Shown piece by piece: positions 1 to 5,169 of a stretch of DNA of 7,625 bases. The notes under the pieces are model-generated. The model ran no database searches, was not told the DNA's origin, and saw nothing but the letters and a program-made list of their open reading frames with translations. Origin of the DNA: an uncultured Gemmatimonadota bacterium (GTDB lineage Bacteria; Gemmatimonadota; Gemmatimonadetes; Gemmatimonadales; Gemmatimonadaceae); contig CAMPKM010000123.1 of NCBI GenBank assembly GCA_946887155.1, positions 1 to 7,625 of the forward strand. Reading direction: 5' to 3'. The translations under genes were made by a program, and so were the position numbers. The number at the start of each line of letters is the position of its first letter. Position 1 is the stretch's first letter.

Positions 1-155
1 TCATGGAGAAGGACATTCGCACCAACATGGTGCTGACCGGGGTGCAGAAGGTCGAACACGCCGTTGGTGAACACCACGCGTCCGGACCGGCGACGCCAGT
101 CCGCCGCCTCGTCGGGGCGCATCACTTTCCGGCCCGGGTCGAGTGCTGAACTCAA
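1..155 (-). CDS. rfaE2: RfaE2/HldE-type heptose-1-phosphate adenylyltransferase, N-terminal part only (cut by window edge)
   Basis: The visible 51 residues carry the start of a cytidylyltransferase-fold domain: GRVVFTNGVFDLLHPG matches the first beta strand and the start of the HxGH nucleotide-binding motif of RfaE2/HldE C-terminal domains, which adenylate D-glycero-beta-D-manno-heptose 1-phosphate for LPS core synthesis. I chose the TTG at 155-153 because the preceding RKVMRPDEAADWR stretch resembles the usual N-terminal helix of the family. That TTG overlaps the upstream stop as TTGA, which suggests translational coupling. GTG at 125 or ATG at 122 are alternatives. Oddity: after HPG the sequence reads QHHVGANV rather than HV plus a leucine-rich helix, so the second motif histidine is displaced. 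The rest lies beyond base 1. Glycerol-3-phosphate cytidylyltransferase-like relatives cannot be excluded from so short a piece. Confidence 0.7.
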   Translation of the reverse strand, partial: MSSALDPGRKVMRPDEAADWRRRSGRVVFTNGVFDLLHPGQHHVGANVLLH

Positions 156-502
156 AAGTTGCGCACCGCCTGCGGCGCAAACCTGAAGTCGCGCACGAAG
201 AGGGGGAGTTCCACGCGTTCCGTATAATCACTCGAGATCAGGATCCGGTTGGCGTTCCGGATGATCGTCAGGCGCCCGGCCTCGTCAGGCATGCCGATCG
301 AGTCCACCAGGGCAGCGATTCGCACGCGGATCTCGTCATCGGTCCGATTGTGCGCAAACCTCGCCTCCTGCTCGATCGCGTCGCGGAGGCGAAAGTATCG
401 CAGGTAGACCTCACCGATGTTGAACCCGAAGTACGCGATCGTGACGACGAGCAGCACACTCACCAGGCAGCCGAGGCGGCTCGTTCCACGACGACCTACC
501 AC
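152..502 (-). CDS. small single-pass membrane protein, DUF4845-like
   Basis: This is a 116-residue protein of unknown function. Residues about 9-30 (LGCLVSVLLVVTIAYFGFNI) form one hydrophobic segment, preceded by a basic N-terminus (GRRGTSR), so the C-terminal 85 residues should face the periplasm. The soluble part, with DAIEQEARF, DDEIRVRIAALVDSIG and an alternating hydrophobic stretch ending in ELPLFVRDFRF, has the layout of DUF4845 / pilin-like small proteins. That assignment is by eye. Start is GTG at 502, overlapping the lptE stop by 7 bases, with a GAGGGAG purine run about 10 bases upstream inside lptE. Its stop TGA overlaps the next gene's TTG. The position between lptE and an LPS-sugar enzyme suggests an envelope role, which is inference only. 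Confidence 0.75.
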   Translation of the reverse strand: MVGRRGTSRLGCLVSVLLVVTIAYFGFNIGEVYLRYFRLRDAIEQEARFAHNRTDDEIRVRIAALVDSIGMPDEAGRLTIIRNANRILISSDYTERVELPLFVRDFRFAPQAVRNF

Positions 503-984
503 TGAGACTGCGCTCCCTCGATGATGTCGTTCACGATGCGCTCGAGCGCCTGCTTGCGGCCGGCCTGTTCGGCGCGCTCGGCGTACTCACCTTCCGCCTG
601 CATCCCGGCCCGCTCGAACAGTGTTTTGCCCGTTGTCTGGTCGACGATCTTGACGTCCACGACCATTTGAACGCGCCGTCGCGCGGTCGTGGCCCGCGCC
701 GGGTCGGCGCTGAAGCCCACGGGTACATCGGGCTCATACCGGCGAATCGTTCCCGTGACCAGCGCGTTCGCCCTTTCTTCCGTCGCCTCCCGAAGGCCGA
801 GCCGTTCGCCAAGGGACTTCCGGAGGGCCAGGTGCAGTTCACCCGACACTTCGGGATTGGCCGTCTCGTTTTCGAAAGGAATGACGGCAACGGTCTTGAT
901 GTGTCGCGGAAGTCCACCGCCTCCGGAGAGGCTGTACAGACATCCGCTCAGCACTATCAGGCTAAGGACGCCAAATCGATGCAT
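496..984 (-). CDS. lptE: LPS-assembly lipoprotein LptE
   Basis: A 162-residue lipoprotein. MHRFGVLSLIVLSGC is a short signal peptide ending in the lipobox LSGC, with Cys15 as the lipidated residue. Mature start CLYSLSGGGGLPRHIKTVAV followed by PFENETANPEVSGELHLALRKSL matches the LptE family (Y-x-L/F near the lipid anchor, then IKTVAVxxFENxT). LptE sits inside the LptD outer-membrane barrel as a plug and helps insert LPS into the outer leaflet. Central VTGTIRRYE and RRVQMVVDVKIVD strands and a charged C-terminal helix (EYAERAEQAGRKQALERIVNDIIEGA) are also typical. Start ATG 984-982 lies inside the 3' end of the upstream lipoprotein gene (23-base overlap), with a GCGGGG run just upstream. The family diverges in sequence, but the N-terminal pattern is clear. 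Confidence 0.85.
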   Translation of the reverse strand: MHRFGVLSLIVLSGCLYSLSGGGGLPRHIKTVAVIPFENETANPEVSGELHLALRKSLGERLGLREATEERANALVTGTIRRYEPDVPVGFSADPARATTARRRVQMVVDVKIVDQTTGKTLFERAGMQAEGEYAERAEQAGRKQALERIVNDIIEGAQSQW

Positions 985-1582
985 CGAACCCCGCTTCCCT
1001 GATGGACTGCCTGATCGTGAGCACCAGCGTTCGTCCTGCCGCCGGCTGCCTGTAAACTACGCGGGTCGAGTCCGTTCGCAGAACCGTCTGCTCCAATCGT
1101 CCCCCGGAAATGCGATCCATGCGACCGAGGGCGTCGCCATAGGCCATCCGCCAGGTGGGGTTCTGGCCAATCTCGACACGCAACGTATCGCCATCCTGCC
1201 TGACGACGGTGTCGGGCGCCGTGACGCGCACCACGCCGAGCGTCGCCCAGAGGAGCGGTTCCGGCGGGAGTGACCGGCGCGCATCGTCCTGCGCCACGGC
1301 CACGAGGGAGTCGCCGATGATGACCACGTATCCGCCGCTGCTGCCGTTCTCCAGGAAGAGATCGATGCGGAGGCTGTCGGGGGATGCAATCCGGGCCACG
1401 CCGTCGCCGCGCGCGGAAAACACGCGCTCCTTGTACTCCCAGCCGAAGATGATTCGAAAATGGCCCGGCGGCAGCCGCGTGTCCGGCACCGCCCGCGCCA
1501 CCGGCACGCCGGTGAGTGGACCGGCACGAGGGGCGGACGCACACCCCACGGCCAGCACGGCCAGCGCCAGGACCCTAACGAT
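962..1582 (-). CDS. outer-membrane lipoprotein, LolA/LolB-like fold suspected; start codon uncertain
   Basis: The frame encodes a hydrophobic segment VRVLALAVLAVGC ending in a lipobox (AVGC), then about 190 residues rich in beta strands: PPGHFRIIFGWEYKERVFSARGDGVARI, SPDSLRIDLFLE, GGYVVIIGDSLVAVA, RLEQTVLRTDSTRVVY. An early F-x-I...ARGDGVARI followed by PDSLRIDLFL resembles the strand order of LolA/LolB-type lipoprotein carriers and related DUF4292-like proteins. That is inference; no residue is diagnostic. The start is odd: no ATG, GTG or TTG precedes the hydrophobic stretch at a sensible distance. I placed it at ATC 1582-1580, overlapping the thioesterase stop (1575-1577); in-frame ATG at 1705 would add 41 residues overlapping the thioesterase gene by 131 bases; GTG at 1558 would leave only five residues before Cys. 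Its 3' end overlaps lptE. Confidence 0.65.
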   Translation of the reverse strand: MVRVLALAVLAVGCASAPRAGPLTGVPVARAVPDTRLPPGHFRIIFGWEYKERVFSARGDGVARIASPDSLRIDLFLENGSSGGYVVIIGDSLVAVAQDDARRSLPPEPLLWATLGVVRVTAPDTVVRQDGDTLRVEIGQNPTWRMAYGDALGRMDRISGGRLEQTVLRTDSTRVVYRQPAAGRTLVLTIRQSIREAGFDASIWRP

Positions 1583-1985
1583 TGCGGCCGAGGAGTTCGC
1601 GAATATCCGCTGGAATGATGGTGGCCCGTCCGTCAGGATCGAGTGCGACGAGGGTCGTGCTCGCCGTGGCGAGCCGCCGACCGGAATCCGCTTTCGTAAT
1701 GACATAGTCGAACGTAAGACCCCTCGACCCGAGGCGTGTAAGGACCGTGGAAACGCAAATCATGTCGTCGTACCTGGCCGGCGCATGGTACCGGACGGTC
1801 GCCTCGGCGACGGCCAGCAAAGTGCCTCGGCGTTCCATATCGGCGTACGACATGCCCAACGACCGGATGTACTCGGTGCGGCCCATTTCGCACCAGACAA
1901 GGTACTCGCCGTGGTACACAACGCCCATGCGGTCCGTTTCGCCGTAGCGAACCCTCAACTCGATGTCGAACGTGTGACCGGGCAT
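1575..1985 (-). CDS. ybgC: YbgC/4HBT-family acyl-CoA thioesterase
   Basis: A 136-residue hotdog-fold protein, normal length for YbgC. The signature RVRYGETDRMGVVYHGEYLV (residues 11-30) contains the catalytic Asp18 and the conserved His25, followed by E33 and the R-x-E-Y-I-R helix; strands VSTVLTRLGSRGLTFDYVI and ATASTTLVALD complete the fold. Members hydrolyse short- to medium-chain or hydroxybenzoyl-CoA thioesters in the cytoplasm. YbgC is often found next to Tol-Pal genes, none of which is visible here. Start ATG 1985-1983 has an AAGG run six bases upstream. Another ATG 29 bases further upstream is out of frame. It is the first gene of the leftward envelope run and is divergent from lpxH. 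Which thioester it uses cannot be told from sequence. Confidence 0.88.
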   Translation of the reverse strand: MPGHTFDIELRVRYGETDRMGVVYHGEYLVWCEMGRTEYIRSLGMSYADMERRGTLLAVAEATVRYHAPARYDDMICVSTVLTRLGSRGLTFDYVITKADSGRRLATASTTLVALDPDGRATIIPADIRELLGRNR

Positions 1986-2085
1986 GGGGCCTTGGGCCTG
2001 GGGCCCGGGTGCATGGAGTGACGTGACCGCGACGCATGATTGTGTAGCCCGCTGGTGTTGTAAAGGCGCGCGGGCGTGATAGACT
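1986..2085. other. divergent intergenic region between ybgC and lpxH
   Basis: A 100-base gap that must carry outward promoters for both transcription units. TTGTAA at 2058-2063 reads TTACAA on the other strand, so the two -35 regions could overlap. Apart from the rightward promoter candidate I see no operator-like repeat or RNA gene here. Confidence 0.5.
2058..2085 (+). promoter_or_regulatory. candidate lpxH promoter (possible leaderless start)
   Basis: TTGTAA (2058-2063), a 16-base spacer and TAGACT (2080-2085, fits TAnnnT) form a sigma-70-like promoter. With the -10 ending at 2085, transcription would begin near 2092, exactly where an in-frame GTG of lpxH lies. No Shine-Dalgarno sequence is visible close to either candidate GTG. 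It lies in the 100-base divergent region 1986-2085, which must also hold the leftward ybgC promoter; I see no convincing -10 on that strand. Pattern-based only. Confidence 0.35.
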
Positions 2086-2871
2086 GTGCGCGTGCTGCGG
2101 TCGCCATGCTTCGTCTTCTCGGACGTTCACCTCGGTGTCACGCCGCCCGGGGTCGAGCGCGCGTTGCTGGGTTTTCTCGACCATGTCCGCGACGCCGCCG
2201 GTTCGGTCATCATCAACGGCGACCTCTTCGACTTCTGGTTCGAATGGCGCACCGTCATTCCCCGGGCTGGTTTCCGCGTCCTGGCGTCGCTGGCCCGCCT
2301 CACGGAAGCGGGGATTCCCGTGCTGTGGATCGCCGGAAACCACGACTGCTGGGGAGGCGAGGTGCTCACCAGGGACGTCGGTGTCACCTACCACGTGGGC
2401 ACCTGGAGCGGTGACATCGCCGGCTGGCGGACACGCATTGACCATGGCGATGGGCTGCGGGACGTGGAGGACAAGCGGTACCGGAGGCTGCGCTCGGTGT
2501 TACGCCACCGGTGGTCGATCCGTGCCTTCCGCTGGATTCACCCGGACCTCGGCAGCCGGATCGCGTTAGGCTCGTCGCAGGCCAGCCGGACGTATCGCGC
2601 GCGCGATGGCGGCGAGGGGTTGCGAACCGTGGCACACCGCGAGCTGGCGGCGGCGCCCGGTGTCGAGCTGCTCATTTACGGACACTCGCACGTGCCGGTC
2701 CTCGAGCGTGGGACGCACGGCGTGTATGCCAACGCGGGCACGTGGATGGATGACACGACCTACCTGACGATTCGCGAGGACGCGGTCCGGCTGCACCGCT
2801 GGTCGGTGGACGATCCAGCACAGGAAGTATCGATCGTGCGACGGGAATCGACGGCTACCAGCGCACGCTGA
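2086..2871 (+). CDS. lpxH: UDP-2,3-diacylglucosamine diphosphatase (LpxH-type metallophosphoesterase)
   Basis: A 261-residue calcineurin-like phosphoesterase with all five metal-site motifs in order: FSDVHLG (Asp13, His15), GDLFDFW (Asp46), GNHD (Asn85, His86), HGD (His120, Asp122) and GHSHVPV (His199, His201). GDLFDFWFEW and the size match LpxH, the Mn-dependent enzyme that cleaves UDP-2,3-diacylglucosamine to lipid X and UMP at the cytoplasmic face of the inner membrane (lipid A pathway). E. coli LpxH has about 240 residues and GNRD where this has GNHD, so a related LpxH2-like or generic phosphoesterase remains possible. The start is GTG 2086 or, if the mRNA is leaderless, GTG 2092. The gene is alone on the plus strand, opposite to the lptE run, and its last 17 bases overlap the convergent neighbour. 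Confidence 0.82.
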   Translation: MRVLRSPCFVFSDVHLGVTPPGVERALLGFLDHVRDAAGSVIINGDLFDFWFEWRTVIPRAGFRVLASLARLTEAGIPVLWIAGNHDCWGGEVLTRDVGVTYHVGTWSGDIAGWRTRIDHGDGLRDVEDKRYRRLRSVLRHRWSIRAFRWIHPDLGSRIALGSSQASRTYRARDGGEGLRTVAHRELAAAPGVELLIYGHSHVPVLERGTHGVYANAGTWMDDTTYLTIREDAVRLHRWSVDDPAQEVSIVRRESTATSAR

Positions 2872-3478
2872 GGCCGAGCCCGATCCCGCGGCGGAGCTGT
2901 TGCGCGCCGACCCGTGCCGGAAGGTCCCACAGGAGCGCGGCGACGAATGCGTCAGCTCCCGCGAACAGGTGGTTGAACGCGAGCACGGCAATCCAGTCCT
3001 CCACCTGCGTTCGGCGCGCCTCCACGCGTTCCGCATCGAACCGGATCGGAAGCGTATCGAGGGGCGTGAATCGTCCGAGTTCGTCGAGGACAGGCGCCCC
3101 CGTGGACGGATCGATCCGGTACTGATTGATGATGGTCATGTTCGCGCTGCGTCGCGCGATCCGGAGATCGTTCTGCGCCTTCAGCAGCATAACGACAGAC
3201 ATGATCTCGACGCCGGCATAAATGGCGCCAGGGAGCTGGCGGCCCAGCCGCGACTGACCGAGCCCGGGAATGAACAGTGAGGTGAGGAAGGCCCGACCCG
3301 GTGAAAGGGGCGGCCGCAGCGAATCGGGCCCAACCTGGCCGGCCAGCGGGCGCACGATCCGTACGGAATCGGGCCGTCGCGACGAGGTATCGGGGGGAGT
3401 CACCTGCGCGCTGACTGGAAGAGCCAGGGACACGAGCAAGAGGGCACCTGTCGCCGTACTGAACCACAATTGCTTCAC
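2855..3478 (-). CDS. DUF5683-like membrane protein with signal peptide
   Basis: A 207-residue protein of unknown function. Residues 1-24 (ending LPVSA, then QVTPP) look like a cleavable signal peptide. A Pro/Ser/Arg-rich linker follows, then LSPGRAFLTSLFIPGLGQ (58-75), the hallmark start of DUF5683-type proteins (SPxxA...LPGxGQ), leading into PGAIYAGVEIMSVVMLL (84-99), a long polar helix (NDLRIARRSANM) and a last hydrophobic stretch WIAVLAFNHLFAGADAFVAALL. The C-terminus LRRGIGLGLSVRW ends in an aromatic residue like an outer-membrane strand. Start GTG 3478-3476 has a strong GGAGGG six bases upstream (3490-3485). An ATG-GCG-TGA triplet set lies between them but is too close to the ribosome site to compete well. 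It is 57 bases downstream of selC on the same strand. Confidence 0.78.
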   Translation of the reverse strand: MKQLWFSTATGALLLVSLALPVSAQVTPPDTSSRRPDSVRIVRPLAGQVGPDSLRPPLSPGRAFLTSLFIPGLGQSRLGRQLPGAIYAGVEIMSVVMLLKAQNDLRIARRSANMTIINQYRIDPSTGAPVLDELGRFTPLDTLPIRFDAERVEARRTQVEDWIAVLAFNHLFAGADAFVAALLWDLPARVGAQQLRRGIGLGLSVRW

Positions 3479-3499
3479 GCCATGCCCTCCGGAATCCGT

Positions 3500-3526
3500 C
3501 CTGATACGATGCTCCGACTCGTCAGG
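3500..3526 (-). repeat. inverted repeat between selC and the DUF5683-like gene
   Basis: Read on the minus strand, CCTGA-CGA, a 9-base loop, then TCG-TA-TCAGG form an eight-pair hairpin with a two-base TA bulge. It lies just after the tRNA 3' end and before the ribosome site of the next gene. There is no T-run after it, so it is at best a weak or factor-dependent terminator or processing site. Confidence 0.35.
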
Positions 3527-3535
3527 CGTGAAGGG

Positions 3536-3632
3536 TGGCGGGAGTGTATGGGAATCGAACCCACCCGACCCGACGATGTCAGGTCACGATCGTTTTGAAG
3601 ACGACGAGAGCCACCAGGCCCCAGACACCCCC
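3536..3632 (-). tRNA. selC: tRNA-Sec (selenocysteine), anticodon TCA
   Basis: A 97-base sequence folds as a bacterial 8/5 tRNA-Sec. Acceptor GGGGGTGT (3632-3625) pairs with ACACTCCC over 8 bp (one G-T), followed by G discriminator and encoded CCA (3538-3536). The D arm has a 6-bp stem GGGGCC/GGCTCT with a 4-base loop TGGT. Anticodon arm GTCGT-CTTCAAA-ACGAT puts anticodon TCA at 3598-3596. The long variable arm is a 9-bp stem TGACCTGAC/GTCGGGTCG closed by ATC. The T arm is GTGGG-TTCGATT-CCCAT. The extended acceptor, short D loop and long extra arm are diagnostic and distinguish it from tRNA-Ser or an opal suppressor. It is serylated by SerRS and converted to Sec-tRNA by SelA. The 5' end is only 9 bases after the selD stop, so the two are probably co-transcribed. 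Confidence 0.96.
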
Positions 3633-3641
3633 GTGTCCGGC

Positions 3642-4679
3642 TCACGCGAGGTCTATCGCAAAATCGCCTCGTGGCAGGACCTCACCGATCACTACCGCCC
3701 GCGGAACGCGCGAAAGATAGTCTTCAACCACCGGAGCGGGCAGCGAGACCAGCAGGCCTCCCGATGTCTGCGGGTCTATCGTCAGGGCGACGAGGAACGG
3801 TTCGGTGTTCCCCCATGATGTCTGCTCGCGCACATGGGTTTCATTGCGTTCCGCACCTCCAGGCGTCGCGCCCGCTTGCCAGGCTTCGCGCGCGCCGGGC
3901 AGCACAGGAAGCTGGCCGGTGACCAATCGCAGTGAGACGTTGCTTCCGCGGGCGATGTTCAGCGCGTGTCCGAGCAACCCGAAACCCGTGATGTCCGTGG
4001 CGCACTTTGCACCGACGGCGACCGCGGCGCGCGCCGCATCACGGTTGAGCGTGCGCATCGAATCAACGGTCGCGGTGGCAATCGCCGGGTCGATCACGCC
4101 TCGCTTGAGTGCGGTGGTCACGAAGCCGGTACCGAGCGCCTTGGTGAGCACGAGCACGTCGCCCGGTATCGCGCCATTGTTGGCAAGGATGCGATCGGGG
4201 TGAACGCTGCCCGTGACGGAGAGGCCGTACTTCAGTTCGTCGTCAATGATCGAATGGCCACCGATAATCGTGGCGCCGGCTTCGTGTACCTTGTCCTGGC
4301 CACCGCGAAGGATTTCGGTGAGCACGCTCAGCGGCAACTTGCCGCTCGGGAATCCGACGATGCTGAGCGCGGTGAGCGGCTCGCCACCCATGGCGTAGAC
4401 GTCGGAGAGCGCGTTGGCTGCCGCGACCTGGCCGAACTCGTACGGATCGTCGACGATGGGGGCGAAGAAGTCGACCGTCTGAACGAGCGCGAGATCAGCA
4501 GACAACCTGAATACTCCCGCGTCATCGAAGGTCTCACGACCGACGAGGATTCGGGAATCGGGTCTCGCGTCCAGCGGCGCGAGGGCGCGGGACAGGTCAC
4601 CCGGACCCAGCTTGGCGGCTCAACCCGCGCAGCGCGCGAACTGGGTCAACCGGAACGTGTTTTCCCGGAGGTCGGTCAT
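3642..4679 (-). CDS. selD: selenide, water dikinase SelD, a selenocysteine-containing form (internal TGA = Sec20)
   Basis: The full frame is 345 residues, close to the 347 of E. coli SelD, if the in-frame TGA at 4622-4620 is read as selenocysteine. The N-terminus runs FRLTQFARCAG-U-AAKLGPGDL: Sec20 takes the catalytic Cys/Sec place and Lys23 the essential Lys. Beyond it GRETFDDAGVF, VDFFAPIVDD (Asp70), ANALSDVYAMGG (Asp93), GGHSI, DITGFGLLGH, PGGAERN and DPQTSGGLL match SelD throughout. SelD makes selenophosphate from selenide and ATP for Sec-tRNA synthesis. Start ATG 4679-4677 has GAGG 8 bases upstream. The final stop (3644-3642) is also TGA. Ignoring Sec decoding would give a truncated protein starting at TTG 4505, losing the glycine-rich active-site loop. 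A 95-base gap with inverted repeats separates it from ridA; selC follows directly. Confidence 0.95.
4583..4608 (-). promoter_or_regulatory. bacterial SECIS hairpin in selD mRNA
   Basis: Eleven bases after the Sec TGA, GGGTCCGGG and CCCGCGCCC (minus strand) pair as a nine-position stem with one C-C mismatch and one G-T pair, closing the 8-base loop TGACCTGT. The apical loop starts 21 bases after TGA and has G as its second base. This agrees with the described bacterial SECIS model (loop roughly 16-37 bases from UGA, a G among the first two loop bases). It would be bound by SelB. A weaker alternative stem GGGT/ACCT uses overlapping bases. Confidence 0.75.
4620..4622 (-). other. recoded TGA codon = selenocysteine in selD
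   Basis: The TGA is followed by GCC GCC AAG, giving G-U-A-A-K, the known Sec/Cys-A-A-K active-site pattern of SelD. The frame stays open and homologous on both sides. A SECIS-like hairpin follows and selC is in the same cluster, so read-through as Sec rather than a pseudogene stop is strongly supported. Confidence 0.93.
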
Positions 4680-4701
4680 GGTGGCTGCCTCATTGAAAGA
4701 G

Positions 4702-4767
4702 GATGGCGGAGGGCGGATGGTTGACGCGGAGCTGCTGCTCCGACATCGGCCATCGACCTCCGCCATC
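4702..4767 (-). repeat. nested inverted repeats in the ridA-selD gap
   Basis: An exact 11-bp inverted repeat, GATGGCGGAGG (4702-4712) with CCTCCGCCATC (4757-4767), encloses a second perfect hairpin CGGAGC-TGCT-GCTCCG (4727-4742). In RNA this makes a long stem starting 7 bases after the ridA stop, with a hairpin in its loop, ending 22 bases before the selD ATG. There is no U-run, so it is not a standard intrinsic terminator. It could be an mRNA processing or stability element, or a regulatory leader for selD. I do not recognise a known riboswitch in it. Confidence 0.5.
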
Positions 4768-4774
4768 GGGAAAG

Positions 4775-5158
4775 TTATCCGAGATGCGCGACCAGCTCGA
4801 TCTCAACGCGCACGCCGCGAGGCAGGGCGGCGACTTGAACGGTCGACCGTGCCGGCCGTGCGTCACCCATGGCGGCGGCGTAGACCTCGTTCAGTCGCGG
4901 GAAATCGGCCATGTCCTGGAGAAACACCGTCGTCTTCACGACGTTTTTCCAGGAGGCGCCGGCGGCGGCGAGGACGGCCTCCAGGTTCTCGAGCACCCGC
5001 CTCGCCTGGGGCACGATGTCGCCTTCGACGACCTGACCCGTTGCCGGGTCGATCGGGATCTGGCCGGCGGTGTAGAGAAAGCCGCCGGCGATGATTGCCT
5101 GCGAATACGGGCCGATGGCTGCTGGGGCGGCCTCGCTGCTCACGATGCGCGTGCTCAC
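4775..5158 (-). CDS. ridA: RidA family enamine/imine deaminase
   Basis: A 127-residue YjgF/YER057c/UK114 protein of normal length. AAPAAIGPYSQAI (10-22), FLYTAGQIPIDPATG (27-41), QARRVLENLEAVLAAAG and the C-terminal ARSTVQVAALPRGVRVEIELVA (103-124) are the family signature. Arg104 is the substrate carboxylate-binding residue and Glu120 the conserved acid. RidA forms cytoplasmic trimers with active sites between subunits and hydrolyses reactive 2-aminoacrylate and related enamines released by PLP enzymes. Start GTG 5158-5156: the upstream fhs stop TAG is part of its ribosome site (TAGGAG, 5170-5165), six bases from the start, so translation should be coupled to fhs. Family members lacking the Arg do other things, but here it is present. 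Confidence 0.93.
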   Translation of the reverse strand: MSTRIVSSEAAPAAIGPYSQAIIAGGFLYTAGQIPIDPATGQVVEGDIVPQARRVLENLEAVLAAAGASWKNVVKTTVFLQDMADFPRLNEVYAAAMGDARPARSTVQVAALPRGVRVEIELVAHLG

Positions 5159-5164
5159 GTCTGG

Positions 5165-5169
5165 CTCCT
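5165..5169 (-). promoter_or_regulatory. ridA ribosome binding site overlapping the fhs stop
   Basis: AGGAG on the minus strand starts within the fhs TAG stop and lies six bases before the ridA GTG. It decides GTG 5158 as the start and implies that ribosomes ending fhs can reinitiate on ridA. Confidence 0.75.

Noticed and set aside
1155..2021. 288-codon plus-strand open frame
   Set aside because: It is antisense to the lipoprotein and ybgC genes, with low-complexity Arg/Ser/Thr/Ala composition and no recognisable motif.
1633..2445. 270-codon minus-strand open frame across the ybgC-lpxH gap
   Set aside because: It covers parts of two well-supported genes and the promoter region in another frame, with Arg/His/Gly-rich shadow composition.
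3642..4505. selD starting at TTG 4505
   Set aside because: This removes the active-site loop and the conserved FRLTQ and GRETFDD segments, which are clearly present upstream in the same frame.
4620..4622. TGA as a disabling nonsense mutation (selD pseudogene)
   Set aside because: It lies exactly at the known Sec position with a SECIS-like hairpin and selC nearby, and the rest of the frame is intact.
3966..4724. 252-codon plus-strand open frame opposite selD
   Set aside because: It mirrors selD codons; there is no domain pattern, and selD homology explains the region fully.
4702..4767. intrinsic terminator after ridA
   Set aside because: The repeat is long-range with a 44-base loop and lacks a downstream U-run.
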